Positions 45,556 through 56,488 of a stretch of DNA of 64,000 nt are shown one piece after another (within the stretch, counting starts at the first letter, position 1; each line of letters starts with the position of its first letter). Location of the stretch: contig CM050451.1 of assembly GCA_027563935.2 (NCBI GenBank), positions 102,947,565-103,011,564 on the forward strand, in the 5' to 3' direction. Position numbers and translations under genes: made by a program. The notes below the pieces were generated by a model. The model saw only the letters and a program-made list of their open reading frames with translations. It searched no databases and was not told the DNA's origin. Origin of the DNA: Costus lasius. Taxonomy: Eukaryota > Streptophyta > Magnoliopsida > Zingiberales > Costaceae.

Positions 45556-46895
45556 TGATGCCTTGCATTTTAGTAGTAATTTTTGGTACCATTCCATGAT
45601 AAATTTAGGCCTATTTTAATATTTTTATATTCCATTGAGACTTATTTACTTGATTACTTTGGAATCTTCACTTTTTCTTATTTTTGTGAAACTTTAGGTG
45701 AAATCACCCAAATTTGAAGTCTTTTGAAAATTCTAAAGTCACGAGGTGGTTCCTTACATGAAGATGAAGCTGCCCGTCAAATTTAGGCTCAATTGGAGTT
45801 ACTTTGAGAAATACGGCCAGGTAAACCCGGCGGGGTTCACCGGTGCTTTCGCTGATGACCGAAACTCACATCACTAGTAGGTGAACTCGGCGGGGTTCAC
45901 CCGTGATTCTTTCGGAGAGATTTTGAGCAAATGTCTACTGTACACTTCACCACCTAGTAAACCCGGCGGGGTTCACCGGTGATTCTTACTTGACAAGAAC
46001 TGAACAGTAAACTTCACCACCTGGTGAACCCGGTGGGGTTCACCCATGATGGCAACTGGGCAGTCTGACCTTTACTCGGATTTCTTTTGATTTTAAACCC
46101 TAGAGATGTCCAAATAAGGCAAGTGGACACGTTTTGGAAAGCTAACTCAGAGGCAAATCCAAAGGATTAAAAGCCCTTCCGAAACTTCCTAATCATTGAG
46201 AAATCGGCTGACGAACGGGCGAGCACAGACGGAGGCAAAGACAAATCATTTTCGAGGAAATTTCCAGAGATTGGAGCATCAAATCTTCATGATTTTTGGG
46301 GATCTTATTTGGTTCATCCTCTCCTTCATCTCAAAAATGTTTTGTAGCAATTTTTTTGAATATTTTAGAAAGATCTATGCGAGCTTTCATGAATTTTGTA
46401 GCATAAAACCTATTTCGGAGCTTGGTTGAAGCCCGCTGATGATTTCTATTTGCTAAACTTAATTTAATTATGTTATTTGATCATTCATATGAGCATATCT
46501 TAACCTTGTTAAACTTATTTCGTAATGTTGCTTTAGCCGCATAATATTGCGTTTTAGTTGATGCGATTCATACCGAGAGGAGGATTGTGTCAGTGGAATC
46601 CCTTGGTAAGGCTTGTGAATCCGTGACACGAGAATGCTCGATTTTCACTCGAGGGTATCATAACTTTCCATCGAATGCATAGGGTTTGTTTAGAACGATC
46701 CACCGCGAGAGTAAGAGATCGTTCTAGATAAGCACCAGGGTGTACCATCAAGAGGGGGCATTTTGTACCTTAGGGAAGGTTTCTTATGCAAAATTGTGAA
46801 TTCATGTAATAGATCATCTTTAACGCAATTAGATTTGTCCGTGTGGTGGATACTAAAGCCCTAATCTATCTCATATAAACACTCTTTCGGTAATT
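45556..46895 (+). repeat. Athila LTR 3 (E2, right), truncated
   Basis: Starts TGATGCCTTGC. Dyads lie at 45820-45841, 45880-45901, 45956-45977 and 46023-46044. The TATA box is decayed (ATTAAAAG). Homology with LTR 2 stops at about 46893, where an inserted sequence beginning TGTGGCGTC follows, so about 200 bp of the LTR end are missing. Confidence 0.88.
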
Positions 46896-48130
46896 GTGGC
46901 GTCAAAAAGTATTACATTAAAGATGTAATAGACCATTTCAAATTCACCCTAAATTAATAGGGCTTTTTGTTTAATGGGTCCTAGTTTCCAATGAGCGTAA
47001 GTACTCATTGTCAATTACCCTTGAAATCAGGGTACCTTTGAATAAGAGATCTATATAATAAACAACATTTCACAAATTCGAGAAAAAATGATTTATAAAT
47101 GTCATATCAATACATGGCTCATGAACAACTTAAAATTTGAATATTCAGCCTTGACGGCTTATAAACAATTGGATTTGATTTATACTCGGTCTTCATGACT
47201 TGTGAGTATTTTAAACTTGACATCTGCTCAACTATAATGGCTTGTGAGTATTTGAACTTGAGATACGTGGTCTTGTGAATATTTTGAATTTAAGGTGCTT
47301 GACCTTGATGGCTTAGGAGCATTTGAGTTTGATAATGTGCTTGGCCATGATGGTTTATGAACATTTGATTTGATTTATGCTTGGCCTTGATGGCTTATGA
47401 GCATTTGAATTTGATAAGTGCTCGACCTTGATAGTTTAAGAGCATTTGAATTTGATAAGTACTCAGCTTCAATAGCTTGTGAGTATTTTGGATTTGGAAA
47501 GTACTCGGCCTTGATGGCTTGTAAGCATTTGGATTTCATATGTGCTCGGCCTTGATGGCTTATGAGCATTTGGATTTGACATATGCTCAGCCATAATGGC
47601 TTATGCGCATTTGTGCTCGGCCTTGATGGCTTATGAGCATTTGATTTCTGCTTGGCCTTGATGGCTTGTGAGCATTTGATTTGATTTGGTACTTGGCGTT
47701 GATGGCTTATGAGTATTTGAACTTGATTTAATTTATGCTCAGCCTCGACGGCTTATGAGCATTGAAATGGAAAAATATCCGGCCTTAGTGGCTTGTTGGA
47801 TATTTTATTTTGTGAATTATCTGGCCTTGACGGCTTATTGGATATTTTATTTTGAGAAAATATCCGGCCTCAACGGCTTATTGGATATTTTAATTTTGAG
47901 AAAATATCCGGTCTCAACGCCTTATTGGATATTTTAATTTGAGAAAATATCCGGCTTCAACGGCTTATGGGTATTTTATTTTTTTTTTTAAAAAAAATTC
48001 AATCTTGATGGCTTAGTGGATATTCATTTTTTTTTTGAAATATCTGGTCTGACGGCTTAATGGATATTTTAATAAAATTTCAGCCTTAACAAGTGTAACG
48101 TCGTATAGAGGAACTACGCCCTGACGTCAA
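46896..48130. repeat. degenerate ~43-bp tandem repeat (CTTGATGGCTTATGAGCATTTG)
   Basis: From about 47130 to 48080 a unit containing GCTCGGCCTTGATGGCTTAT and GAGCATTTG(AATTTGATA) recurs some 20 times. After about 47770 it grades into a GGATATTTTATTTTGAGAAA variant. No gene. It begins with TG right where LTR 3 is cut, so it may be the start of an inserted long LTR. Confidence 0.75.
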
Positions 48131-49479
48131 ACATCGACGTACACACCTTCCAAATAATACTTCATTATAGCGTATTAAAGCTTTCATCAATATAATATTT
48201 TATAAATATTTTAATTCAAATATTCAATTGAGGATGTTGAATTAACGCTTTGGTAAGTACGTGTTACGTTCACGGGGAGATGAGTAAACCACCCGCCACT
48301 ATTTTTGTATTATATTTTTATTTGAGTTTAACTTTTCTTTCCCCCTTTTTTTTTGTTACGCTTACATGAAAGAGCAACTTTACTCTTTCACTAGATCCCG
48401 TCTGCTGCCCCCGGTGAGCTTGCGACGCTGCCGGGCTTTCATCGGAGTAAGTTCCAGCGAAAGGCATTGGCGAGAGAGGAGGAATGGCTCTGGCGAGAAA
48501 TCGGTCCTTGCTGCTTCCGCTCGGCAGATTGGTGAGGATATCGACGGGTTCGACTTAAGCAGGGGAGGCGGCGATCTTCGACGGGATTTGTCGGGAGATC
48601 ATGGTGCCGCCGAACTTTCCGTGGAGGAAGCTATAGCTGCTCACTGGAGGAGATGGGAAGGAGAGGCGAGGTGATGGAGGTTCTGTTGGCACAGCTGGGC
48701 TTCCAGTGGCGCGCCGGGCTCCAGGCGATGCTGCTGGTGAAGAAGACCTGTTGGGAGGTTGATCTCCTTCCGAGCTCAAAGGGAGGTGGCGGCCTTCCTT
48801 GCAAGATCAGCGGAGAACCACGAGCTTCCTGTTGAAAATTTCAAGAGACACCTGCTCATGCTCCCCGTGGCGAAATATGCCGAGGAAGATCACGGCGAGA
48901 TTCAGATTCAGCTAAGTTTCTAGTGAAGGAAGGGAGGCTTGATTTTCAGGCCGCTGAAATTTTTTGATGGAGGCGGCGTTGATGGTGGCAGCCTTCTGCA
49001 TTGGTAAGGGAGAAGGCACTGCGGTAATCTACCCACAACTTCTTATCTCTAGTCGACGCCTACCTTTTGCGAGAAGAAGGATGACTTTGATCCGGAACTG
49101 AATTTGGCGCTAAATTCGTGAACAACTAAGAGGCTTCTTATCGCCGATTTGGATCAAGGATAATTTATTTGTTTATCATTGTTATTTTATACTTTCTTCT
49201 TTCCCTCTAAGCAATTTCATGGATTTTTTTTGCTGTAATTTTTTACCGCAGTCGAGCCGATTTTTATTGATTTTCTTGCGGCAACGTGAATGTTCAAGGG
49301 TATTTCCTCAAATTTACTTGGCTATTTTTAGATGGGATTCCTGTTTTCTCACATATGCAAAAGTATGAAAAATTATTTGTGAATCCTTTTCATATGCACT
49401 ATTTTCTTTTCTCAAGATCACTTTTTGTATGTGTCATTTTCTGTGCAATAGAATTTGATGGGACATTGAATTTCAGTCA

Positions 49480-50345
49480 TAGGGGACACAAGACCACAAG
49501 ATCCCAGGTAATTTATAGGGGACATGAGATCCCAAGAATAATTTTGTTAAGGGATCAAATTCGATCTGATTTTGGGATATAAATCCCAGGAAGTATTTTG
49601 TTAAGGGATCAGATTCGATCAGATTTTGGGATATAAATCCCAGGAAGCTTATAGGGGATATAAAATCCCAAAAATAATTTAGTTAAGGGATATAAGATCC
49701 CAGGAATTTCATGGAGATATAAAATCTCAAGAATAATTTAGGATATAAAATCCTAGGAATAGTTTAGGATATAGAATCCCAGGAATAGTCTAGGATATAA
49801 AATTCTAGGAATAATTTACGGATATAACAATTCCAGAAATAGTCTAGGATCTAAAATCCTAGGAATAAATTTTGAGAGATATAAAGATCCCAGAAATAGT
49901 TTAGGATATAAAATGCTAGAAATAAGTTTTGAGGGATATAAAGATCCCAGAAATAGCCTAAGATATAAAATCCTAGGAATAAAATAAGAGATATAAAGAT
50001 TCCGGAAATAGTCTAGGATATAAAATCCTAGAAATAAAATAGGGATATGAAGATCCCAGAAATAATCTAGGATATAATATCCTATGAATAGGGGATAAAA
50101 AGATCCTAGAAATAGACTAGGATATAAAATCTTAGGAATAAAATAGAGATATAAAAATCCTAGAAACAGTTTAGGATATGAAATTCTAGGAATAAATAGG
50201 GGATATAAAGATCCCAGAAATAGACTAGGATATAAAATCCTAGGAATAAAATAGGAATATAAAGATCTCAGAGGATATGAAATCCTAAGAATAAATAGGG
50301 GATATAAAGATCCCATAAATAATCTAGGATATAAAATCCTAGGAA
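49480..50345. repeat. GGATATAAAATCCTAGGAAT tandem repeat
   Basis: About 20 degenerate units alternating AGGATATAAAATCCTAGGAA and GGGATATAAAGATCCCAGAA. Each half is itself near-palindromic (GGATnnnAATCC). It generates a spurious 166-codon minus-strand ORF. Confidence 0.85.
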
Positions 50346-51428
50346 TAATAACTCCCTCTTCCTTTTTTTGTTATCAAACTTTTATTTTCACTTTATTTCT
50401 CCCTCTCTTGCCGAGCCATGCAAACAAAGCCATTCTACTCTTTTTTTTTTAATGTTTGCCGAGAGCTTCTCTCCTCCTTCTCTCCTCTTCTCAACTTTTC
50501 TTCTCAATTTCTCTCTTCTTCTTAATTTCTCTCCCTTTTGTGCCGATGACTCAAGCTCATGCCACCTCCCTCTTCTTTATTTATGTACTACCGAGAGCTT
50601 GGAAAGCTCTTCACCTCACTTTTCGTTGCCGAGACCTCCTCTCATCTCTATATTTTTATTGCTTCTTCTACCAGCCGCCGCTCCCCTCCTTATTTTTTGA
50701 CTTCGGCTCCTCCTCTATTCCCCCTTTCTTTGTGTTGCCGAGAGCTTGGAGAGCTCTCTCCTTTCTCTTCAGTCAAGTGCTCCTCCCTCCTCTCCTTTGG
50801 CCGTTTGGATTCCTTTTGCGAGAAAGAATTCTCGCTTTCTTTGATGCTAACGTCTCCGTCCTTTTTATGTTTGCTCTAGTCTCTCTTTATAAAGAACTGG
50901 ATGAGATCAATTAACATGAATTTTGTATAGCTTTCCTTTTTTTTAGCCGAGTTTCCTCTCTTGCCTTTTTTTTATGGCCGACTCTGATTTTATTTGTCTT
51001 GTTGCTATGATTCTCACATATTTTGCTTCCTTCTTTCTCTTTTCGTGTGACACCAAATTTCCTGTTTTCTTTGTTGATTTCTAGTCTTGGTTGCTGTTAA
51101 TTTTTTTATTGTTGCATTGCTTTTATTTCCTCTCTCATATCTTCCATTGCCATTGATTTACTTTAATTAATTTTCTCTTCCTTTTTATCATGCCTAATTG
51201 GAGTCCAAATTTGGACCTTCAGATAGACTCCTTAATTTGCATCCTTGCTATTACTTCTTTTGCTTTCGTAATTAGTGGCTGCATGTCAATTTTTTTACTG
51301 TTGCATTCCTTCTTTGCCAAGAGTTCATACGCCATTCAAATTTTAAGTTTTCAATTTTTACTCCAAGGTCAAAATTAATTTTGATTTTATTATTACAGGT
51401 GAACATTTATGGTTCAACAAATGTACCC

Positions 51429-51472
51429 ACAATGGATTTTGTATAAGCGACGAGCGCATACAAATCCATTGT
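51429..51472. other. long hairpin (15-bp stem)
   Basis: ACAATGGATTTTGTAT (51429-51444) pairs with ATACAAATCCATTGT (51458-51472) apart from one bulged T, around the loop AAGCGACGAGCGC. Confidence 0.8.
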
Positions 51473-51879
51473 CAAAAGATGTCTAACCCCACTAAGATGG
51501 GTAGCAATCATATGTGTATGAAATACTTGTTTTGAGTATGTTCTGACGATTACATGATTTGAAATATTACATGCACTTGAGATAAGTGAATGATGTACTT
51601 GGTATGAGTTTTTATGTGTTGGATCAATAAATGTGTGGATCCTTCTAAGGACCTAGACAACATATGACTGATGGCATTGTTGGATGAGTGCATTGTATTC
51701 TTTGCTTGAAAAGGAAGCATGCGAATATGTTATGAGAGTGTTGGAATTCTTCAACAAATAGTTGTTGAACATGATTTTTTTTTTTTTTGAATTTTGCAAG
51801 TTTTTATGTTTGAGAGGCGGTCTAAGATAGAGTATGCAAGACCAGAAGTTTGTTTTTTTTGACTTGTCATTGGGAATTT

Positions 51880-52500
51880 GTAACTCAAAGAGTATTTCAT
51901 ATCATCAACTCTGCGCGTGTTGCTTGGGCGTCCAATATCTGCAACCCAGTCATTCGTTATGTCCATCGCATCCTTGCCCACACTATTTTCGTCCGCGGAG
52001 AAAGCGATGGTATGGTACACTAGTCGAAATTATTTTACTTATGGTGTATGCTTCATTCTTTTAGGGTCGACTCAGGGTATTATTTGGTTAAGCAGTTTAG
52101 CTGCGTCGCCCACTAACGCAAGGGGGCGATTGTCATGGGTGGTTTGGTCACCCCACTGGCTGTTTCTCTAAGGGTTATCCCCTATGGTACCATGGAAGCA
52201 AGTGGAAACAACTGACTCGAAATCGAGTCGTGTGTTTCCATAAAGCTCATCATTCGCCGGGGTGACTCCTATTGCCTTACATTTAAAGGAAGTAAATTCT
52301 CCCTCCCGCTGCCGAACATTGAGCGCACCACGGTGCACGTGTGAGCAAACTGGTGTATACAGCCTGTCGCAAACCCTCTGCCTGATCTAGTTGATACAGC
52401 ACCCCGAGCCCCAAATGCATTTCATTTTAGCAGTTCTTCTCCTACCGGGTCGATGATGACCACCCTTCAGGAGATGCAGGAGGAGTAGCTTCATCAGAGG
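51880..52500 (+). pseudogene. Athila env-like fragment (plus strand)
   Basis: The fragment reads SARVAWASNICNPVIRYVHR, ILAHTIFVRGESDG, KLFYLWCMLHSFRVDSGYY, KGAIVMGGLVTPLAVSL, SCVSIKLIIRRGDSYCLTFK. It matches the middle and C-terminal part of the E2 env-like gene, including the stretch where E2 carries the solo LTR. Stops and the absence of both ends show it is a fragment. It ends in a scrambled junction with a minus-strand gag. Confidence 0.85.
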
Positions 52501-52600
52501 GAGCTATAGGACCATTGTTCCCATGTGCAAAGCTTGTGATACACCATCCTTCAGGAAATACCGGGTCGATTCACCATCCCTCTATGCAAAGCTTGTGATT
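52501..52600. other. scrambled junction between env-like and gag sequence
   Basis: Short pieces copied from both sides are interleaved. TGCAAAGCTTGTGAT occurs twice (52525-52539 and 52585-52599). ATTGTTCCCATGTG (52514-52527) copies gag at about 52665. CCGGGTCGAT (52561-52570) copies the env side at 52445-52454. This pattern is typical of templated filler DNA at an end-joining site. Confidence 0.7.
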
Positions 52601-53106
52601 TGGTTTCTCAATTGGATGGTCTTGCTTAGTGGAAAGTATTTCATCAAGAAGGAATTGGACAATTGTTCCCATGTGGTGAAGGTACCGGTAGGTTGAGCTT
52701 GAAGCCATGAACATGCTCGGTCCCTAAGAGAAAAAGGAAACAATCTCAGTTTTAATGCATCATTAGAAACACCATTTATCTTGATAGTATCATATAATTC
52801 AAGAAACAAAGCAAGGTGTTGGTTAGGATCTTCAAGTGGAGATCCTCCAAACTGGTTCTGTTGAATCATAGACAAGAAAGAAGGCTTGATTTCAAAGTTA
52901 TTAGCCTCTATGACCGGTCTAGCAATACTAGAGTGAATCTCTCGTGGATTAGGGGCTGCATAGTCCCTAAGTGATCTCTGTTCTGCCATGGTCACTTCTT
53001 CTACTTGTTGACTCTCTTCAAATCTAAGCTTCCTACGCAATCTAAGAGTTTTATTTATCTCAGGATCAAAAGGAACAAGAGGTCCTGATCTAAGATTCCT
53101 GCGCAT
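52567..53106 (-). pseudogene. Athila gag N-terminal fragment, M2 left copy
   Basis: The start MRRNLRSGPLVPFDPEINKT (ATG at 53106) is homologous to the M1 start; a Met six codons upstream is also possible. The Athila core follows: ARPVIEANNFEIKPSFLS, FGGSPLEDPNQH, LKLRLFPFSLRDRACSWL and LRNQITSFA, then an in-frame TAG (52579-52581). The sequence is lost at about 52567. The right copy carries the same TAG (63994-63996). The frame is otherwise clean over ~175 codons. Confidence 0.88.
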
Positions 53107-53226
53107 GCAAAGTAGATAGATCAAATGATTTCAATAGAACAGAAAAACAGAAAACAGAAATAAACAATAAACAAAACCTAGTCTAGCAATACTTTCAATA
53201 TCTTCAATATTGACAAAAACCAAGGT

Positions 53227-53243
53227 CCCCGGCAACGGTGCCA
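53227..53243 (-). promoter_or_regulatory. primer-binding site (tRNA-Asp type), M2
   Basis: Minus strand TGGCACCGTTGCCGGGG, six bases after the LTR; one base from the canonical Athila tRNA-Asp-type site. Confidence 0.85.
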
Positions 53244-53249
53244 AAAACT

Positions 53250-55198
53250 TGTTGTGTCCGCAAGTGCGCAGATACTCGAAGTAATAATTAAAATATCGAA
53301 CCACAGAGACCTCGTTTGCCAAGTACTGAATAATTAATTTCTTACTAGCTAGACAACCGAATATGATGGAAGCGCAAATGAAAATTGTGTGAAATATCAG
53401 AGAGAGAATCTGGGACTAGGGTTTCATTCACTTTAATTTCCATGACTAGATATGAATAGATGTTCGTCAGTCTAATTTCATTATGATAAAGACATAATTC
53501 ACTTAATAAGGAAATCATCTCGCTTTCGCACAGACAATTTACAAGAACCAATCCTCACTTTCGTATAGGATCTATTCGATTATTAAATAAAAGTGAATCA
53601 TCAACAAATAACTCAAGGATCACTTTCATGCATCCAAACTCTAAGTTAATAATCTCAAGTGGAAACTCAAGGATCACTTTCGTGCATCCGAATTTCAACA
53701 CAGGTTCTGCTTAAGGTTCTCCAACAATCTAATATTCAATTTCTTGCAATATCGTCATGTTTGTTTCACTAACTCAATCCTAGATCAGATTATCAATCAT
53801 GGCATTAAACTTCTAAAATTAAGAAATAAGAACAAACCTAATTTCTTACGGTGAGTTCCTAAAATTCAATTCTAGGGTTCCAAATTCTCAAGCAAATCAC
53901 CTTTCGATCCTTATTACGAAAACTCTAAAAAATGCTTGATAATATGAATCCTATGGAAAATTAAAAATCAATCATCACAGAAGCAGAATTATCATACTAA
54001 AATTATACTTGACGAAATAATGAAAGATTCATCTAGTCAATAAGAAATCAAAGAGAATTACTCCCCCAGGTCCCAAAACAAGTTTAAGCTAGCATGGTAG
54101 AAAGATTATAATAATCCATAGTATCGGAGGATCAAAAATCGAGGAGAAAAGGGAAAATAACTTTACAGCACGGCTGTAATGGAAATTACAGCCGTAATTC
54201 CTAGCGTGAACAGTGTCGGCAGCGACTTCTTCGTTGATTTCTCTTTCGATCGATCTCCTTTCGCTCTGAAATTCTAGGGTATCTTCTCCTCCTCTATGCG
54301 CAGCTTCCCTTCAAATTTCACGGCAGGAGATGCGTTGTACGCTTCCCAGCAGCGAAACCTAGGGCGGCGGTGGAAAACTCGATTTCTTCCTAAATCGTGG
54401 ATGAAAATTAGGGCTTATGGCTTCTCTATCTTCTCCTCTATCTCAACTCCCCTTTTGCTTCTTACAGATCTTCAATTTATGGTCTGGATCGTCCGCAATC
54501 GATCACACAAAAATCGAGCTCCAAAACGTCCGAAAAAATCGCGAATCTGGGTTACAATTACGGCCGTGAAAACGGTTACGTCGGTGCCGTAATTTCAGCA
54601 GAGACTCTCAGTACAAAAATCATCTAGAATTATGGTACCGTGAAATGCATTACGATAGTGCCGTATTTTGATCAAATCTTTCGGGTAAAAAATCGACTCG
54701 AAATACGGCCTGTGAAATCCATTACGGCAGCACTGTAAAATCCATCAAACTTTCTGTATAAAATCGAACCTAGATTACGGCCCGTGAAATCTGTTACGGC
54801 AGGGTCGTTTTTTCCGTAAAACTTTCTGTATGAAAACGTCCCAAAATACGGCAGCACTCAAAAATTACGGCAGTGCCGTGGTTTGTTCTGTAGGTGCAGT
54901 GAAACCACGGTACCGTAATTTCGATTACGGTAGTGCCGTAATTTTGGTTTGAGCTCTGTTCTTTGTAGAATTTGACATGTAATCTTCTCTTGATGGTAGA
55001 AATTCATTCATGCATCTGGAATTGCTTGAAAAGGCCTGAAAATCGTGCCTTTTTACCTAAAAATCATCAAAAACCAAAAAGAGTGTAGATTTCGCAGTAT
55101 TTGATAAAAAAGGCATGAAAATAAGCAAAATAGTATGAATATGACACAAAAAGATCTATGAAATGACACAAAATTTACTATAAATTTCGATGTTATCA
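53250..55198 (-). repeat. Athila LTR, M2 (shared by two units)
   Basis: On the minus strand it starts TGATAACATCG, just after a pre-polypurine hairpin and PPT region, and ends GGACACAACA before AGTTTT and the primer site. It is the 3' LTR of the right unit (gag-PR-env, 55200-64000) and the 5' LTR of the left unit (gag fragment at 52567-53106). It carries a dyad array at 54555-54943, with one more unit at 54165-54205. Confidence 0.85.
54165..54943. promoter_or_regulatory. dyad array ATTACGGCA/TGCCGTAAT in the M2 LTR
   Basis: Six regularly spaced units (about 54555, 54627, 54702, 54774, 54845 and 54903; roughly 58-75 bp apart) and one at about 54165. Each pairs an ATTACGGnnCCGTGAAAT half with ATTACGGCAGTGCCGTAAT. 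The best palindromic half (near 54925-54943) has near-perfect 9-bp arms. Confidence 0.7.
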
Positions 55199-55217
55199 AA
55201 CACATAAGGCTCAAACT

Positions 55218-55235
55218 TTGCTTGTCCTCAAGCAA
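55218..55235 (-). other. pre-polypurine-tract hairpin, M2
   Basis: Minus strand TTGCTTGAGGACAAGCAA, 20 bp before the LTR; identical to E2 45517-45534. Confidence 0.85.
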
Positions 55236-56488
55236 AAAAAATCAAAATTTGATCAAAAGAAAAGATTTTCTCATGAAGAATAAATTTCTAAAATATAATC
55301 ACCAATGAAAAATTTCACCAATTGCTTCATAAAATTTTAAATAGGCATATCATCTTTTGAATTCAATCCTCAAGATCCACAACTTAATCAATTAAAACTT
55401 TGCAACTTGTATAAAAAGTAGAATCTGAGTCTCATGAATTCACCCAATTTTCAGTTTAAATCTATCATACCTTTGTTTACAGGAATAGGATATCCAAAAT
55501 CTTTTTCACTCAAAATCTTTCTTTTCTAAATTTTCTTTTAATGTATTTTTGATGGTATGTACCCACATAGATACACACTTTTTATTTAGACTTCAACCCT
55601 TGTCTTTGGTACCACTATCAATTTTATACAGTGCCAAGTAGGGGAGTCATTTTCTTTTTCTCTCTCTTTATATATATATATATTTTTACAGAGTTCAACC
55701 CATATCTTCGGTACCACTGTCAATTTTTCACAGTGCCAAGTAGGGGAGTCTCTCACCCTTTTTGGATCTTGGATTCTTTCTTCCCAACAAATAGTAAGAT
55801 AAACTAAATATCAACTAAGTTAATCAATTGACATTAATTCAAAAATCATACTCGTATGCTAATTTTATTTAACAAGTTGTTTCACTTTTAAATCAAATTC
55901 TTCAAATAACATATCCACCCAAAATCTCATTCATCAATCAATGAAAAATTTCAAAAGTAGATATATATTAGAGAAATAAATTCGACATGATAGATTTAGT
56001 CTCTATCACAAGCATGAGTTCATTCATCATCAATAGAATCATACAATCAACAATAATATTTTCAAGACGTAGACTGGGCCACAAAGTCACATCAACAAAA
56101 ATATACTCAATCATGATCAAAATTATACAAATCATCATGTCATCAATTATGCACCTCCACAATGTGCTCAAAATATCAAAAGTATCATCATACAACCCAA
56201 TCGAAATAATCATCAATATCAAAATGTGATACAACCATATCAAATAACAAGAATAAATATCAATATCATACAACCACATCGAATCATGCAAAACAGAGTA
56301 AGGTAGCAATGGCGGACACAATGAGTTTGGAAGAATCATCCTTCCCTATAAAACATGAAACATCAATAAGATAAGGAAAATGAAATGCAAATAAGTAAGG
56401 GAAAGGGATACTCACAAAAACTCTACTCGTCATCGTCAGATCGGATCTCCTCAGTGTCCTCTGCAGCTGCATCCATGGGATCATCCTG
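55236..56488 (-). other. M2 region between env-like gene and 3' LTR
   Basis: AT-rich and without a credible gene. It contains the duplicated hairpin unit (55590-55755, with a short TA tract between copies) and, at 56000-56280, AT-rich sequence with spurious ORFs. Confidence 0.6.
55590..55755 (-). other. duplicated hairpin unit after env-like gene, M2
   Basis: On the minus strand, two units each read GACTCCCCTACTTGGCACTG, a loop with AAAATTGA, then (C/T)AGTGGTACC(G/A)AAGA and GGGTTGAA(C/G)TCT. They match the E2 pair at 45090-45215 although the coding parts of the two elements have diverged greatly. Confidence 0.78.

Larger units (their letters stand above)
22657..46895 (+). mobile_element. 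Athila-type Ty3/gypsy retrotransposon E2 (interrupted)
   Basis: LTR 2, primer site, gag (24304-25530), PR-RT-RH and the start of INT (to 28750), then an interruption (28751-39373) by a copia fragment and element M1. The pol tail resumes at about 39374, followed by the dyad array, the env-like gene (40407-44403, itself split by a solo LTR), a hairpin pair, the pre-polypurine hairpin, and LTR 3 (45556-46895, truncated). About 0.95 kb of integrase is missing at the interruption. LTR 2 and LTR 3 are alike, supporting them as the two ends of one insertion. Confidence 0.85.
48131..51879. other. unclassified LTR-like sequence with GC-rich and T-rich blocks
   Basis: 48370-49150 is GC-rich and resembles an LTR leader or 5' UTR, with short ORFs but no recognisable protein. 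49480-50345 is a tandem repeat of GGATATAAAATCCTAGGAAT-like units. 50350-51400 is pyrimidine-rich with repeated CCGAGAGCTTGGA blocks. 51429-51472 is a long hairpin. Nothing codes convincingly. It may be one very long LTR, but I could not find matching ends or a target duplication. Confidence 0.4.

Noticed and set aside
48366..48835. ORFs in the GC-rich block
   Set aside because: Short, overlapping on both strands, low complexity; better read as LTR leader or UTR-like sequence.
49816..50316. 166-codon minus-strand ORF (repeated LYPLFI)
   Set aside because: Translation of the GGATATAAAATCC tandem repeat.
50368..50914. Overlapping plus-strand ORFs of 106-152 codons, hydrophobic
   Set aside because: Pyrimidine-rich DNA gives Leu/Ser/Phe-rich frames in all three phases; no membrane protein family recognised.
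54555..54943. Regularly spaced palindromic units resembling a CRISPR array
   Set aside because: Plant nuclear DNA within an LTR, units are degenerate and spacers are not unique foreign sequences; no cas genes.
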